From contig NZ_LT670818.1 in assembly GCF_900129505.1 (NCBI RefSeq), positions 124,001 through 188,000 of the forward strand: a DNA stretch of 64,000 nt, read 5' to 3'. A model generated the notes under the pieces. The model was not told the origin of the DNA, ran no database searches, and worked only from the letters and a program-made list of their open reading frames with translations. This DNA is from Bradyrhizobium erythrophlei (GTDB lineage Bacteria; Pseudomonadota; Alphaproteobacteria; Rhizobiales; Xanthobacteraceae). The number at the start of each line of letters is the position of its first letter. Position 1 is the first letter of the stretch. Positions 35,273 through 43,561 of this stretch are shown here, in pieces. Made by a program: the position numbers and the translations under genes.

Positions 35273-36871
35273 TCAGTCGAACAGATTGGCGAGGCGCTGC
35301 TTGATGCTGTCGGCGATGTAGAGCGCCAGCGCCTGGATGGTCGAGGTCGGATTGACGCCGCCCGACGTCACCCAGATGCTGCCGTCGACGATGAACAGGT
35401 TTTTCACGTCATGGCAGCGGCCCCATTCGTTCACCACCGAGCGTTCGGGATCGGTGCCCATCCGCGCAGTGCCGAGCAGGTGCCAGCCGCCGTTCAGGAT
35501 CGGGCTCTCGACGCAGATATTGCCGGCGCCGGCGGCGGTCAGGATTTCCTTCGCCCGTGCGATGCCGTGGTTCATCATCTTGTGGCTGTTGGCGCTGATG
35601 GTGTAGTCGAGTTTGGGCGCGGGGATGCCGCTGGAGTCCTTCAGCACCGGATCGAGCGTCACCCGGTTGTGCTCCTCGGGCAGGTCCTCGCAGATCGCCG
35701 ACAGCCCGATGCGGCGGTTTACCAGCTTCCGGTAGGCCGTGTGATGGTCTTCGCCCCAGGGCAGCCGTCCCGCATTGGCGCTGACGATCGCTTCCAGGAT
35801 CGCGCCGACACCGCGGCCGAACTGAAAGGTATAGCCACGCACGAAATCGCGGCTGGGGTCGGTCTCGTAGAATTCCTGGCTCCACAGGCACAGCGGCGGG
35901 CCGTGATTGCCGTCGAGCGGCTCGTCGACATAGCCGTAAGTCAGCGCATAGGGATGAAACATCAGGTTCTTGCCGACCAGTCCCGAGGAATTGGCGATGC
36001 CGTCGGGGAATTTCGCCGACACAGAATTGAGCATCAGGCGGGGCGTGCCGACGCCGTTGCAGGCGAGGATCACGACTTCGGCGGGCTGAAAGTGCTCCTT
36101 GCCCTCGGCGTCGTAATAGATCACGCCGGAGGCCATGCCGTGTTCGTCGACGGTGACCTCGCGGACCCGGCAACGGGTGCGGAGTTCGACGCCGGCGCGG
36201 ATCGCCACCGGCCAATAGGTGATGTCGGTGGAGGCCTTGGCGCCTTGCGCGCAGCCCGGCGTGCAATGGCCGAGATTGATGCAGCGCGCGCGGCCCTCAT
36301 AATCGGTGGTGGCGATGGTGGTGTCGGACGGCCACCAGTGCCAGCCGAGCTGGTTCATCGCCTTGCCGAAACGATCGCCGGATTTGCCGAGCGGCAATGG
36401 CGGCATCGGCGGCTGCTTCGGCGGATAGGCAGGGTCGCCGGCAAGGCCGGAGACGCCCATCATGCGATCGTTCTCGGCGAAGTACGGCTCCAGCGTCGCG
36501 TAGTCGATCGGCCAGTCGTCGGCGACGCCGTCGAGCGTGCGCACCTTGAAGTCGGAAGGGTGCAGGCGCGGGAAATGCGCCGTGTACATGATGGTGCTGC
36601 CGCCGACGCCGTTGAAGTTCACCACCTTGATCGGCGAATTGGCGTCGTTGATCGGATAATCGGTCGGCCGGGCGCGGCGGTTGGGATTGATGGCGAAATC
36701 GCTGAACAGCCGCGCCTCCCAGTCGCGGCCGTTGCTCGGATAATCCGTCGGCTTCACCCAGTCGCCCTGCTCCAGGCAGAGAATCCGCATCCTGGTGTCG
36801 GCGAGGCTCCACGCCACCGCGGCGCCCGACGCGCCCGATCCGATAATCAGGACGTCGACTTTATCGTGCAT
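35273..36871 (-). CDS. GMC family oxidoreductase
   Basis: A 532-aa FAD-dependent alcohol/sugar oxidoreductase. The N-terminal FAD fold is VDVLIIGSGASGAAVAWSLA, followed by the GMC motif FNGVGGSTIMYTAHFPRL and a cysteine-containing loop NLGHCTPGCAQGAKAS. The C-terminal substrate part shows GGWHLLGTARMGTDPE and DGSIWVTSGGVNPTSTIQAL, including the catalytic histidine of GMC enzymes. ATG 36871 follows a GGGGGAG site. No signal peptide. It is followed by a small subunit gene; no cytochrome gene is adjacent, so the electron acceptor is unknown. Confidence 0.9.
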   Translation of the reverse strand: MHDKVDVLIIGSGASGAAVAWSLADTRMRILCLEQGDWVKPTDYPSNGRDWEARLFSDFAINPNRRARPTDYPINDANSPIKVVNFNGVGGSTIMYTAHFPRLHPSDFKVRTLDGVADDWPIDYATLEPYFAENDRMMGVSGLAGDPAYPPKQPPMPPLPLGKSGDRFGKAMNQLGWHWWPSDTTIATTDYEGRARCINLGHCTPGCAQGAKASTDITYWPVAIRAGVELRTRCRVREVTVDEHGMASGVIYYDAEGKEHFQPAEVVILACNGVGTPRLMLNSVSAKFPDGIANSSGLVGKNLMFHPYALTYGYVDEPLDGNHGPPLCLWSQEFYETDPSRDFVRGYTFQFGRGVGAILEAIVSANAGRLPWGEDHHTAYRKLVNRRIGLSAICEDLPEEHNRVTLDPVLKDSSGIPAPKLDYTISANSHKMMNHGIARAKEILTAAGAGNICVESPILNGGWHLLGTARMGTDPERSVVNEWGRCHDVKNLFIVDGSIWVTSGGVNPTSTIQALALYIADSIKQRLANLFD

Positions 36872-36895
36872 CGAACTCCCCCCAATATCCAAGCG

Positions 36896-39181
36896 TTATT
36901 GCTCCCCGTCGCGCAGCCGGCGGTAGACCGCGCCGAGCACGTTGGAATAATCGTCGGTCCAGACCCGTTGGTTCTCGTCGGCCTCCGTCAGCGCCCACTC
37001 GTCCGAGGACGCCAGCTTGCCGACATCGGCTTCCTCGCGCGCGCAGACCACCACCGAGGTCGCGAAAATGTATTCGTTGTCGCGGTTGGAATCCTCGCTG
37101 TAGACCCAGCTCTTGAGATCGTTGGCCTCGGCGATGCCGACGATGACGCTGGCCAGTTCCAGATGCCGGTTGGAGACGTGCATCACCACCGCGCCCTGCG
37201 GCGAAAGCTTTGCCTTGTAGATCGCCATTGCCTCCTCGGTGGCGAGGTGGATCGGGATCGCGTCCGACGAATAGGCATCGACGATGATCAGGTCATAGAC
37301 GCCGTCAGGCTCTTTCGTAAAAGTCAGCCGCGCGTCGCCGATCACCGGCTTCAAATCCGGTTCGCAATCCCTGATATAGGTAAAATATTTCGGGTCGCGC
37401 GCGGTGTCGACCATGGTCTGGTCGATTTCGAAGAACTTCCAGGTTTCGCCGGGCTGCGAGGCACAAGCCAGCGTTCCCGACCCGAGTCCAATCACCGCGA
37501 CGCGCAGCGGCGCGCCTTTGCGCTCGCGCACCGCCGTGATCGCCTGCCCGATGCCGCCGTCCTTTTGGTAATAGGTGATCGGCTCGGGCCGGCCGGTGAC
37601 CGGCGTGCCGTCGTCGTTCTGGAATTTTTGCGCGCCGTGAATGGTCGTGCCGTGCATCAGTACGTGATACTGGCCGTGCGCCGTCACCACGATCTTGTGG
37701 ACGCCGAAAAAGCTGCGCACCGTTTCCACCCGCCCGTCGTCGGCCGGATAGGCCCGGATCAAGACCAGCGCCACCGCGACCGTGGCAAAGATCTTCCAGC
37801 GGTCGGCGTTCAGCCCGAGCGCCAGCAGCGCCGAGAGCAGGCCGACCCCGCCAATCATCCAGACCCTGTTGTCGTCGAGCCAATGCATGATCCTGCCGTC
37901 GGACCAGGACGGCGCGATCAGCGCCACCGCCAGCACCGCGAGAAACGGCCAGTACCAGGCACTCCAGCGCGAGAACCGCTCCGCGCCGCCGGGCGGCCGG
38001 CACAGTGCCGCCAAAGCCAGCAGGATCGGGTATTCGGCGACCCATGAAAACGCGAATGGCGCGATCAGCCCTGCGAACAAGCCGCCGACCATGCCGCCGA
38101 ACGACAGCGCGACATAGAAGCCGGTGAGATATTTCGCCGCCGGGCGGGTGCGCGCCAGTTCGCCATGGCAGGCCATCGCAATGACGAAGAAACACAGCTG
38201 GTGGCCGCCGAGCGTCAGCAGCAGGTTCTGTTCGCCGCCAACCGCGAGCAGCACGATCACGCCCGTGATCGCCAGCGGCTGGGCCATCAGCATCCATTTG
38301 TGCGGCAGCAGCGGGCGCGACTGGAACACCAGCACCCAGGTCAGGAGATAGATCGACAGCGGCAGCACCCACAACAGCGGCGCCGCCGCGACGTCGGTGG
38401 AGATATGCGCGGTGACCGCGATCAGGAGTCCCGACGGCACCGCGGCGAGAAAGACCCAGCGCGCGCGCAGCGTCCACGGCGGCGCCGGCGCGTCGGTATC
38501 TTCGGCAGCGATATCGGCGATCACCATGACCGGCGAGCGCAGCAGCAGCACGCCGCAGGCGGCGATCAGGACGATCAGGAGGCCGTAGCCGCCGGTCCAG
38601 ATCAGGTTCTGCGTGCGCAAGGTGTACATCGGCTCCAGCAGCACCGGATAGGACAGCAAAGCCAGGAAGCTGCCGATATTCGAGGAGGCATAGAGGAAAT
38701 AGGGATCGGGACCGCTGGGATGGCCTGACCGAAAGAACCAGGCCTGCAGCAGCGGATTGTTGGCCGCCAACGCAAAGAACGGCAGCCCGATCGAGACCGC
38801 GAACAGGCCGAGCAGCCAGAACGCGTAGCCCGACGTCGGCGGCTCACCCCAGCCGCTCGCGATCGACAGCGGCAGCGACAGCAGCGCGACCACAAGCAGC
38901 GCCAGATGGATGACGACAGGCAGCAGGCGATTGCGCAGCAGCGTCAGATAATGCGCATAGGCATAGCCCGCGAGCAGCAGCGACTGAAAGAACACCATCG
39001 CCACCGACCACACCGCCGGCGAGCCGCCGAGCCGCGGCAGCACCATCTTGGTGAACAGCGGCTGCACCGAAAACAGCAGCAGCGCGCTGACGAAGATCGC
39101 AGCCGTGTAGACGATCAGCACCAGCCGGTTTCGGCTCGCGGAAGGTCGGTCCGTGACGACGGACGGATCAGGGGAATTCAT
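36896..39181 (-). CDS. Membrane-fused spermidine synthase-like protein
   Basis: A 761-aa protein with an N-terminal membrane domain (~residues 20-475, about a dozen hydrophobic segments, PLFTKMVLPRLGGSPAVWSV, YFLYASSNIGSFLALLSYP). A C-terminal polyamine-synthase-like Rossmann domain follows, with RVAVIGLGSGTLACA, FFEIDQTMVDTARDPKYF and YDLIIVDAYSSDAIPIHLAT. Such membrane-SpeE fusions occur in many proteobacteria; catalytic aminopropyl transfer is not proven for them. ATG 39181 follows a CCGGAG site. It stands 24 nt upstream of the GMC gene and could be in one operon with it. Confidence 0.87.
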   Translation of the reverse strand: MNSPDPSVVTDRPSASRNRLVLIVYTAAIFVSALLLFSVQPLFTKMVLPRLGGSPAVWSVAMVFFQSLLLAGYAYAHYLTLLRNRLLPVVIHLALLVVALLSLPLSIASGWGEPPTSGYAFWLLGLFAVSIGLPFFALAANNPLLQAWFFRSGHPSGPDPYFLYASSNIGSFLALLSYPVLLEPMYTLRTQNLIWTGGYGLLIVLIAACGVLLLRSPVMVIADIAAEDTDAPAPPWTLRARWVFLAAVPSGLLIAVTAHISTDVAAAPLLWVLPLSIYLLTWVLVFQSRPLLPHKWMLMAQPLAITGVIVLLAVGGEQNLLLTLGGHQLCFFVIAMACHGELARTRPAAKYLTGFYVALSFGGMVGGLFAGLIAPFAFSWVAEYPILLALAALCRPPGGAERFSRWSAWYWPFLAVLAVALIAPSWSDGRIMHWLDDNRVWMIGGVGLLSALLALGLNADRWKIFATVAVALVLIRAYPADDGRVETVRSFFGVHKIVVTAHGQYHVLMHGTTIHGAQKFQNDDGTPVTGRPEPITYYQKDGGIGQAITAVRERKGAPLRVAVIGLGSGTLACASQPGETWKFFEIDQTMVDTARDPKYFTYIRDCEPDLKPVIGDARLTFTKEPDGVYDLIIVDAYSSDAIPIHLATEEAMAIYKAKLSPQGAVVMHVSNRHLELASVIVGIAEANDLKSWVYSEDSNRDNEYIFATSVVVCAREEADVGKLASSDEWALTEADENQRVWTDDYSNVLGAVYRRLRDGEQ

Positions 39182-39490
39182 GAAAACTCCGGCATCAACC
39201 CGGCAGGCGCCGGGATTCCGGCGAGGCGCGCGCCGGCGCGGGCAATGGAGCATATGGCAGCGCGGCGGGCAATGCGCTCCGCGGAACCGGGATCGTCACT
39301 TGGCGCTGGGCTGATGCAATCATCTTCGCTAAGGAAGACTCCGGAAACATTGAAACATCATTCCGGGACCGGCCGAAGGCAGGAACCAGGATTCCCGACG
39401 TGTTTTGCGATCTTCACTTTCGAGATTCCGGGTGCATCGCTGCGCGATGCCTCGGAATGACTGACATCATCAAACCTTCTTGAAGCGGAC
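39182..39490. other. Divergent intergenic region holding a repeat
   Basis: About 309 nt between the divergent spermidine-synthase-like and PYROXD2-like genes. The right part (39358-39460) is the palindromic repeat listed separately; the rest shows nothing I recognise. Confidence 0.45.
39358..39460. repeat. Palindromic repeat, same family as the helicase insert
   Basis: Left end CATCATTCCGGGA and right end CCTCGGAATGAC form an imperfect inverted pair about 100 nt apart. The core TTCGAGATTCCGGGT plus a short inverted segment near the right end match the element at 27207-27354. A degraded intergenic copy. Confidence 0.7.
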
Positions 39491-41092
39491 ATGACAGAGA
39501 CGGACGTTGTCATCATCGGCGCCGGGCATAACGGCCTCACCTGCGCCGCTTACCTCGCCATGGCGAGCCTGCGGGTGAAGGTGGTCGAGCGCCGCAAGGT
39601 GGTCGGCGGTGCGGCGGTGACCGAGGAATTCCATCCCGGCTTTCGCAATTCGGTCGCTGCCTATACCGTCAGCCTGCTCAACCCGCGGATCATTGCTGAT
39701 CTAAGGCTGCACGACCATGGCCTGAAAATCGTCGAGCGCCGCGCCCAGAATTTTCTCCCCGCCCCCGATGGCGGCTATCTGCTGACCGGCGAAGGGCGCA
39801 CCAGACAATCCATCGCAAAACTCAGCGAGCGGGATGCGGACAGGATCGATGCGTTCAACCGCGAGTTGGAAGAGATCGCCGACGTGCTGCGCGCCTTTGT
39901 GCTGCGCGCGCCGCCGAACCTGGTCGAGGGTTTTGGCATCGGAGCGATCCGCGAAGCCCTCAACGCCGTCGGCACCGCCGGCATTCTTCGACAACTTTCC
40001 CTCGAACAGCAACGCTCGCTGCTCGACCTGTTCACGCGCTCCGCCGGCGAAATACTCGACGACGTCTTCGAGAGCGACCTGGTCAAGGCCCTGTTCGGAT
40101 TCGATGCCATCGTCGGCAATTATGCTAGCCCTTACGCCGCAGGGTCCGCCTATGTGATGCTGCACCATGCGTTCGGCGAGGTGAACGGCAAGAAGGGCGT
40201 CTGGGGACATGCCATCGGCGGCATGGGCGCGATCACACAGGCGATGGCGCGCGCGGCGGGCGGACACGGTGTCGAGATCGAACTCGACGCCGGCGTGCGC
40301 GAGGTGATCGTCGAGCGCGGCCGCGCCGCCGGAATCGTTCTGGACAATGGCGAGACCGTTCGGGCGAAATACGTCGTCTCCGGCGTCAATCCGAAACTAT
40401 TGTACACGCGGCTGGTGCCGGCGGACGCGCTGCCGGGCGAATTCCTCGCGCGCATCAGGAACTGGCGCAACGGCTCCGGCACCTTCCGGATGAACGTGGC
40501 GTTGAGCGCCCTGCCCTCCTTCACGGCGCTGCCCGGCGCGGGCGATCATCTCTCCGCCGGCATCATCATCGCTCCCACTCTCGGTTATATGGATCGCGCC
40601 TGGCAGGACGCCCGCGCGCATGGCTGGAGCCGTGCGCCGGTTATCGAAGTTCTGATCCCCTCGACGCTCGACGACACGCTCTGTCCTCCAGGCCAGCATG
40701 TCGCGAGCCTGTTCTGCCAGCACGTTGCGCCGCAATTGCCCGATGGCAAATCCTGGGACGACCATCGCGAGGAGGTCGCCGATCTCATGATCGCGACCGT
40801 GGACCAATACGCGCCGGGTTTTTCGGCCAGCGTGATCGGCCGGCAGATCCTGTCGCCGCTTGATCTGGAGCGGCAGTTCGGCCTGCTCGGCGGCGACATC
40901 TTCCATGGCGCGCTGACGCTGAACCAGTTGTTCTCGGCGCGGCCGATGCTCGGTCACGCCGATTATCGCGGTCCGCTGAAGGGCCTCTACCATTGCGGCA
41001 GCGGCGCGCATCCCGGCGGCGGCGTCACCGGCGCGCCCGGCCACAACGCCGCGCGGGTGATCCTGCGGGACCATCGCGCACTGTTCAAGTGA
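39491..41092 (+). CDS. FAD-dependent oxidoreductase, PYROXD2/phytoene desaturase-like
   Basis: A 533-aa flavoprotein. The dinucleotide-binding motif MTETDVVIIGAGHNGLTCAA opens it, followed by the second FAD motif VVERRKVVGGAAVTEEF, typical of carotenoid desaturase-like and PYROXD2 proteins. VWGHAIGGMGAITQAMARAA and GLYHCGSGAHPGGGVTGAPG are the family's C-terminal FAD-contact segments. No membrane segment. Substrate unknown; no carotenoid genes nearby, so a carotenoid role is not supported. The start ATG 39491 follows a GAAGCGG site. Confidence 0.88.
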   Translation: MTETDVVIIGAGHNGLTCAAYLAMASLRVKVVERRKVVGGAAVTEEFHPGFRNSVAAYTVSLLNPRIIADLRLHDHGLKIVERRAQNFLPAPDGGYLLTGEGRTRQSIAKLSERDADRIDAFNRELEEIADVLRAFVLRAPPNLVEGFGIGAIREALNAVGTAGILRQLSLEQQRSLLDLFTRSAGEILDDVFESDLVKALFGFDAIVGNYASPYAAGSAYVMLHHAFGEVNGKKGVWGHAIGGMGAITQAMARAAGGHGVEIELDAGVREVIVERGRAAGIVLDNGETVRAKYVVSGVNPKLLYTRLVPADALPGEFLARIRNWRNGSGTFRMNVALSALPSFTALPGAGDHLSAGIIIAPTLGYMDRAWQDARAHGWSRAPVIEVLIPSTLDDTLCPPGQHVASLFCQHVAPQLPDGKSWDDHREEVADLMIATVDQYAPGFSASVIGRQILSPLDLERQFGLLGGDIFHGALTLNQLFSARPMLGHADYRGPLKGLYHCGSGAHPGGGVTGAPGHNAARVILRDHRALFK

Positions 41093-41209
41093 GTGGCGAG
41101 CGCGGGCGCCCGTCAGCGGAAGTCGCGGCAATGACGGGAAAAATTGGCTGACAGGGCTGTGGAAAAACTGTGGAAAACCTGTTGATGACGGCGTGGAAAA
41201 TCCGCCGCG

Positions 41210-41557
41210 TCAGCCGTCCGCGAGCTTCTTCAAGGTCGCCCGAAAACTCAGGCTGCGGGTTCCCACCAGCGTCGTGCCAAACACCTCGGCCTGATCGTCG
41301 CCAAAGGTTCCCGAAAACCCGCTGGTGACCTCCTGCCCGCCGAACAGCGGGCGAACGAAGGGGTCGGCAAAGGGCGTGTGCTGGTTGGTCGAGAGCTGCC
41401 CTTTCCAGGTGCCGTCCCCGAGCGTGTAGGTCCCGACCGACCAGAAATAGGGGCCACCGCCGAGGAAAACGCCGTCCCGGAGGATGAGAATCCCGCTGTC
41501 GCGGCCCCTCACCCCGTCGAGCATATGGATGTGGACCGAATAGAGCCCGTTCTTCAT
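41210..41557 (-). CDS. GrlR-like regulatory protein, 115 aa
   Basis: ATG 41557 begins MKNGLYSVHIHMLDGVRGRDSG, and the body (VFLGGGPYFWSVGTYTLGDG, VTSGFSGTFGDDQAEVFG) has the beta-rich layout of the GrlR family. GrlR proteins were first described as repressors in type III secretion, but similar small proteins occur widely in genomes without that system, and none of its genes lie in this window. The upstream frame to 41599 lacks a ribosome site. Confidence 0.65.
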   Translation of the reverse strand: MKNGLYSVHIHMLDGVRGRDSGILILRDGVFLGGGPYFWSVGTYTLGDGTWKGQLSTNQHTPFADPFVRPLFGGQEVTSGFSGTFGDDQAEVFGTTLVGTRSLSFRATLKKLADG

Positions 41558-41780
41558 TGGTGACGCCGCCGCCTCGGACCAGAACGATACAACCTGCATA
41601 CGCGAACGTCGAGCAACGCGGGGGCGTGCGACGTCAGCGCCGGGGCTGTGGATAGCCCCTGTATATTTCCCTGGACAAGGCTGTGAACAACCCTTGCTTG
41701 CTGCAGTGTCAAACGCGCGGATGGCGTCCGGGTTCGAGATGCGCGGTGCCCCACCTATCGCCCCCGGCCCCTGCCGCCGC

Positions 41781-41786
41781 TATAAT
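41781..41786 (+). promoter_or_regulatory. Candidate -10 box TATAAT
   Basis: A perfect sigma-70 -10 hexamer 31 nt before ATG 41817. The sequence about 17 nt upstream (TCGCCC) does not match TTGACA, so the promoter, if real, lacks a good -35. Confidence 0.35.
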
Positions 41787-41816
41787 GCCGGGCAGCAGGC
41801 ACGCAAAGGAGCGGAC

Positions 41817-42053
41817 ATGGCTGCGATCCAGGATGAATTCTACCGAAGCTTTCGGGGCCCCGGCGCGGCCGACGAAGATTGGTGGTCTCTGGTCTTCGAT
41901 CCCGAAACCAGGCGGTTGCTGGTGCGTCACGAATGGCAGGCTTCCGGGCATGCCGGCTTCGACGATCTGGACGTCAGCGAATTCCTGGAACAGACCGGCG
42001 GCGCGCAAACGGCGCTGATCGACCGCCTGTTTCGGGTCCCCGCCGACGCCTGA
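41817..42053 (+). CDS. Small hypothetical protein, 78 aa
   Basis: ATG 41817 follows AAAGGAG with ideal spacing. The 78-residue product (MAAIQDEFYRSFRGPGAADE, DWWSLVFDPETRRLLVRHEW) is acidic, soluble and looks globular. No family recognised. It precedes prmA in the same direction with 109 nt between. Confidence 0.75.
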   Translation: MAAIQDEFYRSFRGPGAADEDWWSLVFDPETRRLLVRHEWQASGHAGFDDLDVSEFLEQTGGAQTALIDRLFRVPADA

Positions 42054-42162
42054 GCGCGAAAAATCCTGCCGAATGGATTGGCGCCGCCACGACCCCGTGC
42101 CGGGTCATTGATGTCGCAAGGGATAAGGTTTATCGGGCTGCTTTGCATTGCCCGGACCCTCG

Positions 42163-43059
42163 ATGACCTCCGCTCTCACCCCGTCTACCCACCGCGCGAG
42201 TTTTGCGATCGGTAACGAACACGTCGCCAAGCGCGTGGTCGATCTCCTGAACGAGAGTTTTTTCGAGGGCCAGGCCGCGATCGCCGCGTTCGAGGGGCCC
42301 GGCGGGCGCTGGAACATCACCGTGCATTTTGCCGAGGCGCCCGACCAGACCTCGGTCCGCGAGCTGGTCGGCCTCGCCGCCGCTGGCGAAATCGCCGGGG
42401 ACATCGCCTTCGACATCGTCGAGGCCAGGGACTGGGTCAAGGCGACGCTGGAAGAACTGGTCCCGGTGCGGGCCGGGCGCTTCATCGTGCACGGCCAGCA
42501 TGACCGCGCCAAAGTGCCGCCCAACAAACTCGGCATCGAGATCGAGGCGGCGCTGGCGTTCGGCACCGGCCACCACGGTACCACGCGCGGCTGCCTGTTG
42601 CTGCTCGATCAGGTGCTGAAGGCGTATCGCCCCCGGCGCGTGCTCGATCTCGGCACCGGCACCGGCGTGTTGGCGATATCGGCGGCGAAGGCGCTGCAGA
42701 TCAAAGTGCTGGCGAGCGACATCGATCCGCTTTCGGTGAAGGTGGCGCGCGACAATGCCCGACTCAACGGCACGGGCGATCTGGTGCAGACCGTCCACGC
42801 CACCGGCTTCTCCGCACCGGAGTTCGCGCGACGTGGACCCTTCGATCTGGTGCTGGCGAACATCCTCGCCAATCCGCTGCGGCAAATGGCAACGCCGATG
42901 GCGCGGCATCTGGCGTCATCGGCGCTGGTCATTCTGTCGGGCTTGCTGCCGCATCAGGCGCAAAGCGTGATCGCCGCTTACCGCGCGCGCGGGCTAAATC
43001 TGGAACGGCGCATTCAGATCGAAGGCTGGAGCAGCCTCTTGCTGCGCAAGACGGGATGA
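42163..43059 (+). CDS. prmA: Ribosomal protein L11 methyltransferase
   Basis: A 298-aa SAM-dependent enzyme that trimethylates ribosomal protein L11. Seen: FGTGHHGTTRGCL, motif I VLDLGTGTGVLAISAAK, the acidic residue in ASDIDPLSVKVARDN, and NILANPL near the end, the PrmA motif IV. N-terminal residues ~1-110 form the small L11-recognition domain. ATG 42163 was chosen; TTG 42148 would add five residues. No clear ribosome site is visible. Its family role is in ribosome maturation and is usually non-essential. Confidence 0.9.
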   Translation: MTSALTPSTHRASFAIGNEHVAKRVVDLLNESFFEGQAAIAAFEGPGGRWNITVHFAEAPDQTSVRELVGLAAAGEIAGDIAFDIVEARDWVKATLEELVPVRAGRFIVHGQHDRAKVPPNKLGIEIEAALAFGTGHHGTTRGCLLLLDQVLKAYRPRRVLDLGTGTGVLAISAAKALQIKVLASDIDPLSVKVARDNARLNGTGDLVQTVHATGFSAPEFARRGPFDLVLANILANPLRQMATPMARHLASSALVILSGLLPHQAQSVIAAYRARGLNLERRIQIEGWSSLLLRKTG

Positions 43060-43135
43060 AAATATGGAACTTTCGGGCGAAAGCCCGGCCCGGACTGGAT
43101 CCGGGCTGGTTACCGGTTTGCGTGAGGAAAACGCG

Positions 43136-43330
43136 TCAACGAGATCTATTCTTTCGGCCTTTGCCGGCCACGGGCGATGACGCCTTTTCCTCGCGCAACG
43201 TCCGCTTCACGCGCGCCTCGACGAACCGGTTCAGGATTTGAACGATAACACCGCGCTGTTTCTTGGCGATCGAAGCAATCGGGCCGCGGCGAACCGGCGG
43301 CGAGATCTTCTCAAACGAAAATGCAGGCAT
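43136..43330 (-). CDS. Small basic hypothetical protein, 64 aa
   Basis: ATG 43330 follows AGGGG with good spacing. The product is strongly basic (MPAFSFEKISPPVRRG, then VKRTLREEKASSPVAGKGRK) and probably soluble. No family recognised; it could bind nucleic acid or be a stress peptide, which is speculation. It is convergent with prmA and divergent from pepP. Confidence 0.65.
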   Translation of the reverse strand: MPAFSFEKISPPVRRGPIASIAKKQRGVIVQILNRFVEARVKRTLREEKASSPVAGKGRKNRSR

Positions 43331-43506
43331 CGTGTGTCCCCTCGTCGTTGAGTTGAAACACCCCTGGGTTTTCCCCCTGATATCGTTGGATCGACTGCCT
43401 GTGACAGCAATTCATTCCAGCCCGTCTAACGCAGGTGCAATAATCCAAGCATATCTCTGGCAAGATTGAAAGGATTTGTGACGCATTGCGGAATTTTCCA
43501 CTCAAT

Positions 43507-43557
43507 CCTAGGATTTCTGCCTAGGGTATTTGCGAGGATATTTGCCCAGGATATTTG
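43507..43557 (+). repeat. Four imperfect 12-13 nt tandem units upstream of pepP
   Basis: Units at 43507-43519, 43520-43532, 43533-43544 and 43545-43557 share the pattern CC(T/C)AGGATATTTG; three of the four contain AGGA and one AGGG. The last copy ends 4 nt before ATG 43562, so it probably supplies the ribosome site. Confidence 0.7.
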
Positions 43558-43561
43558 CCTG

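Noticed and set aside
41155..41195. Repeated TGTGGAAAA motifs resembling DnaA boxes or an origin
   Set aside because: Only two imperfect copies plus TGTGGATAG at 41645; no clustered boxes, AT-rich unwinding region or origin-linked genes nearby.
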